A DNA stretch of 64,000 bases, from assembly GCF_013087525.1 (NCBI RefSeq), contig NZ_JABFCS010000001.1:3348001-3412000 (forward strand). The letters run 5' to 3'. Of the stretch, positions 48,471 through 59,217 are shown piece by piece; positions within the stretch are counted from its first letter, which is position 1, and each line of letters starts with the position of its first letter. The notes under the pieces were generated by a model. The model worked only from the letters and a program-made list of their open reading frames with translations, searched no databases and was not told the DNA's origin. The stretch is from Ramlibacter montanisoli. Lineage in GTDB: Bacteria > Pseudomonadota > Gammaproteobacteria > Burkholderiales > Burkholderiaceae_C. The translations under genes and the position numbers were made by a program.

Positions 48471-48707
48471 TTACTTGAGCAACTTGTGTTCGATCAGCTT
48501 CTTGCGCAGCGTGTTGCGGTTCAGTCCCAGCCATTCCGCCGCGCGCGACTGGTTGTTCTCGGCCTTGGCCATCACGATCTCCAGCAGCGGCTTCTCCACC
48601 ACCTTGACCAGCATCTCGTACATGCCGTCCGGCTCCGTCCCGCGCAGGTCGCGGAAGTAGCCTTCCAGGCTGGCACGGACGCATTCCTCGATATGTTTTT
48701 TGCTCAT
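48471..48707 (-). CDS. fis: Fis-family DNA-binding protein
   Basis: 78 residues from ATG 48707, whose first bases overlap the dusB stop (ATGA). The C-terminal helix-turn-helix NQSRAAEWLGLNRNTLRKK is nearly identical to the Fis/NtrC-type motif. The N-terminal part is shorter than in E. coli Fis (98 residues), as usual in betaproteobacteria. The dusB-fis operon is conserved from enterics to this group. Its stop TAA-type codon is directly followed by purH. Confidence 0.92.
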   Translation of the reverse strand: MSKKHIEECVRASLEGYFRDLRGTEPDGMYEMLVKVVEKPLLEIVMAKAENNQSRAAEWLGLNRNTLRKKLIEHKLLK

Positions 48708-49746
48708 GCGTCGCTTTCGACTGACTCCTCGAGGCGCGCCCGCGCGGAAGCGACCGGCATGCGGTCCGTCCGCGCGGCCAGCGCGTCGAAGAAACGTTGG
48801 ACGGCCGCCACCTGCTGCTCGCAGTCCTCGATGGCGTTCATCTCCATGCGGAACGCTTCCCCTCCGGAAGGTCCCGCACATACCACCCGATGTGCTTGCG
48901 CGCGCTGCGCACGCCGGTGAATTCGCCGTACAGCGCGTAGTGGTCCTGCAGGTGCGCCACCAGCGCGCGCTGCACTTCCACCACCAGCGGCGGCGCCAGG
49001 TGCGTGCCCGTGGCCAGGAAGTGCGTGATCTCGCGGAAGATCCAGGGCCGGCCCTGCGCCGCGCGCCCGACCATCACCGCGTCGGCCCCCGTCCAGGCGA
49101 GCACGTCGCGCGCGCGCTCCGGCGAGGCGATGTCGCCGTTGGCCACCACCGGGATGCCCACCGCGGCCTTCACCGCGGCGATCGTCTCGTATTCCGCTTC
49201 GCCCTTGTAGCCCTGTTCGCGGGTGCGGCCATGCACGGTGAGCATGCGCACGCCGCGCTGCTCGAAGGCGCGCGCCAGCGTCACGGCGTTGCGGTGCGCC
49301 GCCGACCAGCCGGTGCGCATCTTGAGCGTGACCGGCACGCCGTGCGGCTCGCAGGCCTTCACCACCGCGTCGGCGATGGCCACGGCCAGCGGCTCGTCCT
49401 GCATCAGCGCCGAGCCGGCCCACTTGTTGCACACCTTCTTGGCCGGGCACCCCATGTTGATGTCGATGATCTGCGCGCCGCGCTCCACGTTGTAGGCCGC
49501 GGCCTCGGCCATCATCTGCGCGTCGGTGCCGGCGATCTGCACGGCCACCGGGCCGGGCTCGCCTTCATGGTTGGCGCGGCGCGAGGTCTTCAGGGTGTTC
49601 CACAGGTCGCGCCGCGAAGTCACCATCTCGCTGACCGCGTAGCCGGCGCCGAAGGCGCGGCACAGCTGGCGGAAAGGCCGGTCGGTCACCCCGGCCATCG
49701 GCGCCACGAACACGGGGTTCGCGAAAAAGTACGGGCCGATGTGCAT
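48704..49746 (-). CDS. dusB: tRNA-dihydrouridine synthase B (one frame change)
   Basis: About 347 residues from ATG 49746. FMN barrel start PVFVAPMAGVTDRPFRQLC, the active-site cysteine region INMGCPAKKVCNKWAGSAL near residue 97, VTLKMRTGW, LTVHGRTREQGYKG and VVANGDIASPE, then DAVMVGRAAQGRPWIF. It reduces uridine in the D-loop of tRNAs. The frame slips at the C run 48859-48862; one base restores LPEGEAFRMEMN and the tail to the TGA at 48704. A TACAAT -10-like box lies about 40 bases upstream of the start (49784-49789, minus strand). Confidence 0.92.
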
Positions 49747-49844
49747 GGAGGGAATAAAACGGGATCTGCCGAAAAAGAGGCACGATTGTAGGCCCGCTCC
49801 ATTTCAGCGCTTGAAATCGGACGGCCGGGTAACATGCCCGCGCT

Positions 49845-50315
49845 ATGCCGGCCTGGCTCCAATCCACCCTTGCCCTGCTCGCGCTGCCCGAATACGGCCT
49901 GAGCACCCTGTTCGTCGCCGCCTTCGTCTCGGCCACGCTGCTGCCCGTGGGTTCGGAGCCGGCGCTGTTCGGCCTGCTGAAGCTCAACCCCGACCTGTTC
50001 TGGAGCGCGATGCTGGTGGCCACCGCCGGCAACACGCTGGGCGGCATGGTGGACTGGTGGCTGGGCTACGGCGCGCACGAGGTGGCGGACAAGTACCACA
50101 AGTCGCGCCACCACATGAAGGCGCTCGACTTCCTGGAGAAGCTGGGCCCCAAGGCCTGCCTGCTGGCCTGGCTGCCCATCATCGGCGACCCGCTGTGCGC
50201 GGTGGCCGGCTGGCTGCGCCTGCCCTTCTGGCCCTGCACGGGCTACATGTTGATCGGCAAGTTCCTGCGCTACTTCGTGATGACCACGGTGCTGCTCTGG
50301 TTCTTCCCGCAGTGA
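49845..50315 (+). CDS. yqaA: YqaA-family (DedA/VTT-related) small membrane protein
   Basis: 156 residues with three or four hydrophobic segments. Marks are FVAAFVSATLLPVGSEPAL near residues 23-41, NTLGGMVDWWLGYGAHEV near 62 and LLAWLPIIGDPLCAVAGWLR near 105. These belong to the VTT/SNARE-associated DedA-like family of inner-membrane proteins thought to move lipids or maintain envelope charge. Divergent from dusB. No partner gene is adjacent. Confidence 0.85.
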   Translation: MPAWLQSTLALLALPEYGLSTLFVAAFVSATLLPVGSEPALFGLLKLNPDLFWSAMLVATAGNTLGGMVDWWLGYGAHEVADKYHKSRHHMKALDFLEKLGPKACLLAWLPIIGDPLCAVAGWLRLPFWPCTGYMLIGKFLRYFVMTTVLLWFFPQ

Positions 50316-50459
50316 ACGGCGTCGTCCTGCGCCTCGCCCGAGGACGCCGGCATGGCCGCGGCGATGGCCAGCGCCAGCAGCATCACGTAGAGCAGCAGGT
50401 CGTAGCACTGCAACGCGCGGCGGCGCAGGCGCAGCAGGAAGCGCGAGGAATGGTTCATG
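50270..50459 (-). CDS. Possible small membrane protein overlapping yqaA antisense
   Basis: From ATG 50459 the frame gives about 62 residues with a basic start (NHSSRFLLRLRRRALQ), one membrane helix (LLLYVMLLALAIAAAM) and a polar tail. It overlaps the yqaA end by 46 bases on the other strand. The basic-hydrophobic pattern is plausible but no family is recognised. Weak call. Confidence 0.3.
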
Positions 50460-50548
50460 CCGGGCTCCAGGGCCGCGTGGGCGGTCGACCGGACTGTGGC
50501 ACCGGCGGGCGCGCGATGCAGTGAACTCTTCACCGCATCCGCGTGCCC

Positions 50549-51642
<1,094 letters not shown>

Positions 51643-51673
51643 GTCAGTTCCCGAAAAACAAGCCGGAAAGTGT

Positions 51674-53494
51674 ATGCCATGGGGCATGGCCCGGCTGTTG
51701 GCGGTCCTGGTGCTGCTGGGAGCGGCCTCTTCCGCGCCCGTGGCAGCGGCGCAAACGGGAGCGAACACGCAGGCGCCGGCGCTGCTGCTGCGCGACCAGC
51801 CCGGCCGCATCGACGCACGCGAGTTCACCCGCGTGTGGGTCGACCCGCGCGGTGACGCCACCCTGGAACAGGTGAGCGGGCCCGCCGGCCCCCGCCTCGA
51901 GCCGGCGCAGGCCGATGCCACCTACCGCCTGGGCCCCACCGGCGCCCTGTGGATGCACATGCGGCTGCAGCGTCCCCGCGAGCAGCGGCAGGACTGGGTG
52001 CTCGAGTTCCCGATGCCGGTGCTGGACCAGGTCACCGTCTACCAGTTCGACGGCGCGCGGTGGCGCGCCGAGAGCGCCGGCGACACGCTCCCCGTGGCCA
52101 GCTGGCCGGAGCCCGGCCGCTATCCCTTCTTCCGCATCGACCTGCAGCCCGGCGAAGTGCGGGACGTGTACGTGCGCATCCGCCACACGACCGCGGCGAA
52201 TTTCCCGCTGCTGCTCGATACCGCGGCCGCCCACGGCCGCCACCAGCAGCTTGAGTACCTGCTGCTCGGCGCCGCCTTCGGCGCCATGCTGCTGCTGATC
52301 GTCGGCTGCATGGCCAAGGGCTTCGCCTACCGCGACCCGGTGTTCGCCTGGTATGCGGCCTATGCGGCGCTCACCGCGCTGGGCGTGTCTTCCTATACCG
52401 GCGTGGCGGCCCACCTCCTGTGGCCGGGATCGGTCCTGACGGGCGACGTGGTGATGCCCGTGCTGGTGTGCACCGCCGTCGCGGCGGCCATGCTCTTCGT
52501 GCGCAACATCCTCGGCCTGCGCCGGCGCTTCCCGCGCACGGACCGCCTGCTGCTTGTGCTGGCCGTGATCGGCCTGCTGCTGGCCCCGCTGCCCGCGATG
52601 CTGCCCAAGACGGTCAGCGCGGTGCTGGTCAGCGCCTGCGTGGTCGTCGGCACGTTCACCGCGATCCTGGTGTCGGTCGCCGCCTGGGCGCGCGGCGACG
52701 CCGTGGCCAAGTGGGTGTTCGCCGCCTACCTGCCCATGGGCGTGGCCGTGCTCCTGAGCGTGCTGCGCGTGTTCGGCTGGGTGCCCGTGACGGCGGGGAC
52801 GCAGTACGCGGTGGTCGGCGCGATGGGCATCGAAGTGCCGCTGCTGCTGGTGGCGCTGTTCATCCGCTCGCGCGACCGGCACAGCGCCGAAGTGCGCGAG
52901 CAGGCGCTGTCCACGCAGGACGCGCTCACCGGCCTGCTGGCGCCGCACCTGTTCCGCGACCGGCTGCGCCAGGTGGTCACGCGCCACCGGCGCGACGGCG
53001 AGAACGCCGCCGTGATGTTCATCGACCTGGTGAACTACGGCCGCATCCGCGAATACTTCGGCACCGCGGTGGCCGAGCAGAGCCTGCTGCGCAGCGTGAT
53101 CAAGCTGCGCCGGCTGCTGCGCGACGTGGACACCGTCAGCCGCGTCGGCGAGGCGCGCTTCGGCGTGATCCTGGAAGGCGCGAGCTCGCGTTCGTCGGTC
53201 AACGAGCGGGCCACGCGGCTGATCGCCGCCGGCCTGATGCCGCTGCCCGGCCTGAAGCCCGACGTCACCCTGCAGTTCCACGTGGCCGCGCTGCTCCTGG
53301 GCGAGCGCCCGATGGAAGCCGACGAGCTGGAGCAGGCGCTGGACGCGCAGCTCGCCCGCATGTCGCCGCGCACGCGCCGGCCGATCCGCTTCATCGAGGC
53401 CGACCAGCCGCCCTCCTCGGACACCGGCGACTCCTCGATGTTCGCGAGCGAGGCGGACGTCGCCCGCGAATCGCAGTACGCGGCGGTCCGTTAG
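51674..53494 (+). CDS. 7TMR-DISM membrane protein with a degenerate GGDEF domain
   Basis: 606 residues from ATG 51674 (GGAAAG upstream); a later ATG at 51686 is possible. A signal peptide ([17 protein letters not shown]) is followed by a periplasmic DISMED2 sensor domain (about residues 35-195), seven membrane helices (about 195-400) and a C-terminal diguanylate-cyclase-like domain that starts [17 protein letters not shown]. The active-site GGDEF motif is replaced by VGEARF (in [12 protein letters not shown] near 490), and the metal-site segment reads [11 protein letters not shown]. It therefore should not make cyclic di-GMP and may act as a receptor or scaffold. Confidence 0.85.
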   Translation: MPWGMARLLAVLVLLGAASSAPVAAAQTGANTQAPALLLRDQPGRIDAREFTRVWVDPRGDATLEQVSGPAGPRLEPAQADATYRLGPTGALWMHMRLQRPREQRQDWVLEFPMPVLDQVTVYQFDGARWRAESAGDTLPVASWPEPGRYPFFRIDLQPGEVRDVYVRIRHTTAANFPLLLDTAAAHGRHQQLEYLLLGAAFGAMLLLIVGCMAKGFAYRDPVFAWYAAYAALTALGVSSYTGVAAHLLWPGSVLTGDVVMPVLVCTAVAAAMLFVRNILGLRRRFPRTDRLLLVLAVIGLLLAPLPAMLPKTVSAVLVSACVVVGTFTAILVSVAAWARGDAVAKWVFAAYLPMGVAVLLSVLRVFGWVPVTAGTQYAVVGAMGIEVPLLLVALFIRSRDRHSAEVREQALSTQDALTGLLAPHLFRDRLRQVVTRHRRDGENAAVMFIDLVNYGRIREYFGTAVAEQSLLRSVIKLRRLLRDVDTVSRVGEARFGVILEGASSRSSVNERATRLIAAGLMPLPGLKPDVTLQFHVAALLLGERPMEADELEQALDAQLARMSPRTRRPIRFIEADQPPSSDTGDSSMFASEADVARESQYAAVR

Positions 53495-53497
53495 GAA

Positions 53498-54362
53498 CTA
53501 GTCGAACTTCCAGTTGCCGGTGGCCGCCTGCCCCACGCGCAGCGTGCGGTCGAAGCCCTCCACCACGATCGCGTTCATGCCGAAGGCCACGGCGCCCCCA
53601 GCAGCTCGCTGCGGCGATAGCCTTGCAGCGCATCGGTGACGGCCGGGTCGCTCTCGGCCGTGGCCGGGTCGATGTCCGGGATGGGGCAACGCGGGCAGGG
53701 CTTCACCGGCCGCAGCTGCACTTCGCCCTCGTCGGCCGCGATGCGCAGCAGCACTCCACCCGGTCCTCGTCGTGCGCCTCGATCCCTTCCAGCACGATGT
53801 TGGGCCGGAAGCGCTCGATGCCCACGGCCGGAAGTCCCTTGGCGGCGAGCTTCTCGTTCAGCAGGTCCAGCGACGCGGTGCTGGCCAGCAGCAGAGGATA
53901 GCCGTCGCTGAACTGGTTGAGCGCCTCGGCGCCCTGCGTCCATTTCGTGTTCGACGGCCGCCGGTGCTCGGGGTCGAAGCGCACCAGCCGCAACGGCCCG
54001 GCCGAGGAAATCGGTGAACCACTGCGCGGCCACCGCGCCCATGTCGAAGGCCGGCACTTCGTCGTCCCAGACCCGCACGCGCATGGCTTCCTCGACGGTG
54101 TCCATGGACAGGTGCAGCGCGAGCATGCCGGGCGCGCGCAGGATCACCTCGCTGAGCTTGATCTGCGGCCGCACCAGGGCCATGCGGGGCAGTTCCCGCT
54201 GGCTGACGAACTCGCCCTGCGGGTCCACGACCATCCAGGCGCGGTCGAGATCCAGCCCGGTTTCCGTCAGCAAGGCCTCCCGCACCTCGACGCCGGCGCA
54301 GGACTTGACCGGATAGACGAACAGGCGGGCGATACGGGCGGTCACTTCGGGGTCTGGCTCAT
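53498..54362 (-). CDS. MOSC-domain protein, YcbX type (four frame changes)
   Basis: About 289 residues after correction. With one base restored at 54349-54352 the natural start is ATG 54362 (MSQTPEVTARIARLFVYPVK). N-terminal MOSC_N domain: FVYPVKSCAGVEV and DRAWMVVDPQGEFVSQR. MOSC core: NQFSDGYPLLLASTASLDLLN, GIERFRPNIVLEG, and KPCPRCPIPDIDPAT with the molybdenum-cofactor cysteine. Further slips lie at 53997-53999 (one extra), 53752-53757 (one missing) and 53595-53599 (one missing). YcbX proteins reduce N-hydroxylated compounds using a molybdenum cofactor. Four slips in 0.87 kb is the densest cluster in the window. Confidence 0.83.
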
Positions 54363-54459
54363 TCAGGAATCCTTCGGGCTGGCGCCCTCCGGAATGCGCC
54401 CCTGGGGCGGCCCGGCGGGCGCATGGGCGCCGATTGTGCCCGGCTCCTACAATCCCCTC

Positions 54460-55588
54460 ATGGCCGCACCCTATGACGTCTGTATCCGCGGTGCGGGCAT
54501 CGTGGGGCGCACGCTCGCCCTGCTGCTCGCGCGCGACCGGCTGCGCGTCGGCCTGGTCGACGTGCCGCAGCCGGCCGCCCGCCAGCCCGACGTGCGCGCC
54601 TATGCCCTGAATGCCGCCTCGCGCGAGCTGCTGCTGCGGCTGCGCGCCTGGCCCGACGAACAGCATGCGACCGCCGTCACCGGCATGGACGTGCGCGGCG
54701 ACGAAGGCGGGCGCGTGCAGTTTTCCGCCGGCGACGAGAACGTGCCGGCGCTGGCCTGGATCGTGGATGTGGAGCCGCTGCTGGCCCGCCTGGCCGAGGC
54801 GGTGCGCTTCCAGCCCCACATCGAGGTGGTGACGGCGCCGCAGCCGGCCGCCCTGACCGTGGTCTGCGAGGGCCGCGCCAGCAGCACGCGCGAGGAGTTC
54901 GGCGTTCACTTCGCCGTGACCTCGTACCCGCAGCGCGCGATCGCCGCCCGCCTGGACTGTGAAAAACCCCATGGCGGCGTGGCCCGCCAGTGGTTCGAGG
55001 ACGGCAATGTGCTGGGATTGCTGCCGCTGGGCGGGCCGGCGGGGAACTCGGTGGCCCTGGTGTGGTCAGTGAGGGAGCCCCGCGCGGACGAGCTCCTGCA
55101 GATGCCGGCCGCGGAGTTCCAGGGCCGGCTGCAGGCCGCCACCGGCGGCGCGCTCGGTTTCATGGCGCTCACCACGGAGCGCATGGCCTGGCCGCTGCAG
55201 CGGGCGATGGCCGACCGCTGGTGCGGGCGGGGCTGGACGCTGGCGGGGGATGCGGCGCACAACGTGCATCCGCTGGCGGGCCAGGGACTGAACCTCGGGC
55301 TGGCCGACGCGGAGACGCTGGCGCAGGTGCTGCACGAACGGGAATACTGGCGCAGCCTGGGCGACGAAGCTGCTGCGCCGCTACGAGCGGGCGCGCAAGG
55401 CGGACGTGCTGGCGCTGGCCTGGACGACCGACGGGCTGCAGCAGCTGTTCGCGCAGCCCGCGGAGCCCTGGTCCTGGTTGCGCAACTGGGGCATGCGCGG
55501 TTTCGACCGCAGCGGCCCCGTGAAGCGCTGGGTGGTGCGGCAGGCCATGGGCGACGCACGGAACTTGATGAGAACGGGAAAGACATGA
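54460..55588 (+). CDS. UbiH/UbiF-family FAD monooxygenase (one frame change)
   Basis: About 376 residues from ATG 54460. FAD-binding VCIRGAGIVGRTLALLLARD at the start and the second flavin motif LAGDAAHNVHPLAGQGLNLG near 265. Family members hydroxylate the ubiquinone ring or related aromatics. Near 55365-55372 the frame changes: SLGDE is followed in another phase by KLLRRYERARKADV. Two bases (a GA) are probably missing. The stop overlaps the dsbC start (ATGA). Whether it acts in ubiquinone synthesis or another hydroxylation cannot be told. Confidence 0.82.
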
Positions 55589-56367
55589 ACGCGAAAGCGA
55601 TCCGCACCGGGCTGGCTGCAGCCCTCCTCGGCCTGGGCCTCGCGGCCGGGGCCGCCGACGGCGACAGCAAGGCCCCCACGGCGGCCAATGCGGCGGCGCA
55701 GGTCCCCGCGTCGGTGGACGCCGCGCTGCGCAAGAACCTGCCGGCGCGCATGCCGAACTTCCCGCCGATCGACCAGATCAGCCGCACGCCCATGCAGGGC
55801 ATCTACGAGGTGCGCATCGGCACCGAGCTGTTCTACACGGACGGCGAGGGCAACTACATCATCAACGGCGAGATGATGGACACGCGGGCCCGCCGCAACC
55901 TCACCGAGGAGCGGATGGAGAAGATCCTGGCATTGGACTTCAGCCAGCTGCCGGTGAAGGATGCGTTTGTCGTGGTGCGCGGCAACGGCAAGCGCAAGCT
56001 CGCGGTGTTCGAGGACCCGAACTGCGGCTACTGCAAGCGCTTCGAGCGCGACCTGCAGAAGATCGACAACGTCACGGTCTACATGTTCCTCTACCCGATC
56101 CTGGGGCCCGACTCCACCGAGAAGTCGCGCGCCATCTGGTGCTCCAAGGACAAGGGGGCCGCCTGGTCCGGCTACATGCTGCGCAACGAGCCGCCGGCCA
56201 AGGCCGACGCCAGCTGCGACGTGAGCGCGCTGGCACGCAACATCGAATTCGGCCGCAAGCACAAGATCACGGGCACGCCGACGCTGGTGTTCGCCGACGG
56301 GTCGCGCGTCCCCGGCGCCATCGGCGCGGCCGACGTCGAGAAGCTGCTGGCAGCCGGCGGCAAGTGA
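55585..56367 (+). CDS. dsbC: Thiol:disulfide interchange protein DsbC
   Basis: 260 residues with a signal peptide (MNAKAIRTGLAAALLGLGLA). N-terminal dimerisation domain (about 60-120, MQGIYEVRIGTELFYTDGEG), then the thioredoxin-like domain with the active site FEDPNCGYCKRFERD near residue 148 and the cis-proline loop ITGTPTLVFADG near 230. A second cysteine pair (IWCSKDKG and ASCDVS) is also conserved. It isomerises wrong disulfides in the periplasm. Its stop overlaps the GTG start of the M61 peptidase. Confidence 0.93.
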   Translation: MNAKAIRTGLAAALLGLGLAAGAADGDSKAPTAANAAAQVPASVDAALRKNLPARMPNFPPIDQISRTPMQGIYEVRIGTELFYTDGEGNYIINGEMMDTRARRNLTEERMEKILALDFSQLPVKDAFVVVRGNGKRKLAVFEDPNCGYCKRFERDLQKIDNVTVYMFLYPILGPDSTEKSRAIWCSKDKGAAWSGYMLRNEPPAKADASCDVSALARNIEFGRKHKITGTPTLVFADGSRVPGAIGAADVEKLLAAGGK

Positions 56368-58122
56368 CGGCGGCGCGCCCGGCCGGCCCGCACTTCCGGG
56401 TCGAAGCGGCGGATCCCGCCGCCCACCTGTTCCACGTCACGCTGACCGTGCCGCAGCCCCAGGCCGGGCAGCGCGTGTCGCTGCCCGCGTGGATCCCGGG
56501 CAGCTAGCTACCTGGTGCGCGAGTTCGCGCGCCACCTGCAGAAGCTCAGCGCTCGCCAGGACGGCCGGCCGGTCACCCTGCACCAGCTGGACAAGTCGAG
56601 CTGGCAGGTCGACTGCGTGCCTTCCAGCCCGCTGGTGCTGACCTACGAGGTGTATGCCTTCGACAATTCGGTGCGCACCGCCTGGCTCGATTCGCAGCGC
56701 GGCTTCTTCAACGGCACCAGCCTGTGCCTGCGCGTGCACGGCCAGGCGCAGGAGCCGCACGAACTGGAGCTGGTCGCGCCGCGCGCCTTCCCGCACTGGG
56801 AAGCGGCCACCGGGTTGGAGCCGCTCAAGACCGGCAAGCGCGGCTTCGGCACCTACCTCGCGGCCGACTACGACGAACTGGTGGACTGCCCGGTGGAGCT
56901 GGGCGCGTTCTGGAGCGCGGAGTTCCGCGCCGGCGGCGTGCCGCACCGCGTGGTGGTGGCGGGCGCCGCCGCGTCCTTCGACGGCGACCGCCTGGTGGCC
57001 GACATGCAGAAGACCTGCGAGGCGCAGATCCGCTTCTGGCACGAACGCAAGCGCCCGCCCTTCAAGAGCTACCTGTTCATGCTCAACGTGGTGGACGACG
57101 GCTACGGCGGCCTGGAACACCGCAACTCCACGGCACTGATCGCCTCGCGGCGCGACCTGCCGCGCCTGGGCGACGCGCGCATGAGCGAAGGCTACGTCAC
57201 GCTGATGGGCCTGATCAGCCACGAGTACTTCCACACCTGGAACGTCAAGCGCCTGCGGCCGGCGGAGTTCGCCCACTACGACTACAAGCAGGAGAACTAC
57301 AGCCACCTGCTCTGGTTCTTCGAGGGCTTCACCAGCTACTACGACGACCTGCTGCTGCGCCGCGCCGGCCTGATCGACGACGCCACCTACCTGAAGCTGC
57401 TGACCAAGACCTGCAACCAGGTGCTGCAGACGCCGGGGCGCGAAGTGCAGTCGGTCGCGCAGGCCAGCTTCGACGCCTGGGTGAAGTACTACCGGCAGGA
57501 CGAGAACACGGCCAACGCCACGGTCAGCTACTACACCAAGGGCGCGCTGGTCGCCCTGTGCTTCGACCTCACGCTGCGGCTGGAAGGCCACAGCACGCTG
57601 GACGAAGTGATGCGCGCGCTGTGGGCCCGCTGCAAGGGCGGCCCCATGGCGGAGGCCGACTTCGCGGCGGTGCTCAAGGAACTGGGCGGCCGCGCCTTCA
57701 CGCGCGAGCTGGCCGCCTGGGTGCACGGCACGCGCGAACTGCCGCTCAAGGACCTGCTGGAGCAGCAGGGCGTGAACGTGATGGAGGAGCCGGCGCAGCT
57801 GCAGCAGCGCCTGGGCATCCGCGTCGCGGACGGGCCGGGCGTGGTGCTGAAGAACGTGCTGCGCGGCGGCGCCGCCGAACAGGCAGGCCTGGCGGCGAAC
57901 GACGAATGGGTCGGCGTGGAGGTCGCGGGCAGCGCGTGGCGCCTGGCCAAGCTCGACGACCTGATGCTGTACGCCGGCAACCACCGCAAGGTGACGGCGA
58001 TCGTCGCGCGCGACCGCCGCCTGCTGCGGCTCGATCTTTCCATCCCGCCCGGCGTGACGACGTGGCGGCTGGTCCTGCGCGACGCGGCGAGGGCGCAGAC
58101 GTGGTTCGGCCCGCAAAACTGA
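56364..58122 (+). CDS. M61-family metallopeptidase with PDZ domain (four-base insertion)
   Basis: About 585 residues from GTG 56364. The N-terminal beta domain starts PHFRVEAADPAAHLFHVTL. The zinc site is LISHEYFHTWNVKRL near residue 285 with the third ligand in LLWFFEGFTSYYDD. A C-terminal PDZ domain (about 475-560) includes GVVLKNVLRGGAAEQAGLA. Related enzymes are glycyl aminopeptidases. The frame is broken at 56503-56510 by a tandem AGCT duplication, which also makes a TAG stop; removing four bases gives WIPGSYLVREFARH. This is the only clear non-homopolymer slip. Confidence 0.87.
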
Positions 58123-59213
58123 AGCTCGCCGCGCTGGCCGTCCTGGTGGCGGCCGGGCATTTCGTGGCGCTGGAGTGGATCGGCCGCCAGGCCGACGCGA
58201 TCTCCGGCATGGCGGTGATGGTCCCGCCCATGTACACGCGGCTGCTGCAGCCCGCCACGCCGCCGGTGATCGTCCCCGTGGCCGCATCCCCGGCCGCCGT
58301 GCCGAAGGCGCGCGTGGCACCGCGGCCGAAGCCGCCTGCGTCGTCCGCCGAGGAGCTGCGGCGCAAGAAGGATGCCGAGGAAGCCGAGCGCCGAAAGGCG
58401 GAAGAAGGGCAACTGGCGGCCGAAGCGGTGCAGGCGGCGGAGGAAGCGGCGCGCGCCGAGCAGCTCGCGCGCGAGGAGGCACTGGCGGCCGCGGCGGCCG
58501 CCGCGGCCTCGGCGCCGGCATCGGCGGCTTCGTCCGCGGTCGCCGAGCCGGATGCCGAGGCCGCGCTGCTGGCCCGCTGGCCCACCGACACCCGGCTCAG
58601 CTACCGCCTGAGCGGCGAGTTCCGCAACGGCCCGCTGTACGGCGACGCACGCGTGCAGTGGCAGCGCGATGGCTCGAAGTACCAGGTGCGGCTGGACGTG
58701 AAGATCCAGGTCTTCGGCACGCAGACGCTCACCAGCCAGGGCGAGGTCACGCCCGAGGGCCTGCTGCCGCGCGCCTACGAGGAGATGCGTCCGGGCAAGC
58801 GCCGCTTCGCGCAGATCGGCGACGAGGTGGTGGTGCTGGAGAACGGCCGCACGCTGCCGCGCCCGGCGGGGGTGCAGGACACGGCGAGCCAGTTCGTGGA
58901 ACTCTCGCACCGCTTTGCCACCGGCAAGGACGTGCTGGAGGTGGGACGCACGGTGAGCGTGTGGCTGGCGCGCCCGGGCGCCGTGGACCAGTGGACCTAC
59001 GACATCGTCGCGCGCGAGATGCTGGCCACGCCCAGGCTCGGCGTGGTCGAGGCCTTCCACCTGAAGCCGCGGCCGATCGCCAACCCGCGCGGCAACTACA
59101 CCGCGGAAATGTGGTTCGCGCCCAGCCTGCAGTACCTGCCGGTGCGCATCAAGGTGCTGATGGGGAGCGAGGCCCACCTCGACCTGCTGGTGGACCACAT
59201 CGAGCAGCGCTAG
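58101..59213 (+). CDS. DUF3108 domain protein with an Ala/Glu-rich linker
   Basis: 370 residues. GTG 58101 gives a plausible signal-anchor start (VVRPAKLKLAALAVLVAAGH) and overlaps the M61 end by 22 bases. Residues about 80-150 form an Ala/Glu/Arg-rich predicted coiled coil (EELRRKKDAEEAERRKAEEG onward) leading to the DUF3108 domain (LSYRLSGEFRNGPLYGDARV, and GEVTPEGLLPRAYEEMRPGK). It is probably anchored in the inner membrane and reaches into the periplasm. Function is unknown. Confidence 0.8.
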   Translation: MVRPAKLKLAALAVLVAAGHFVALEWIGRQADAISGMAVMVPPMYTRLLQPATPPVIVPVAASPAAVPKARVAPRPKPPASSAEELRRKKDAEEAERRKAEEGQLAAEAVQAAEEAARAEQLAREEALAAAAAAAASAPASAASSAVAEPDAEAALLARWPTDTRLSYRLSGEFRNGPLYGDARVQWQRDGSKYQVRLDVKIQVFGTQTLTSQGEVTPEGLLPRAYEEMRPGKRRFAQIGDEVVVLENGRTLPRPAGVQDTASQFVELSHRFATGKDVLEVGRTVSVWLARPGAVDQWTYDIVAREMLATPRLGVVEAFHLKPRPIANPRGNYTAEMWFAPSLQYLPVRIKVLMGSEAHLDLLVDHIEQR

Positions 59214-59217
59214 GCCG

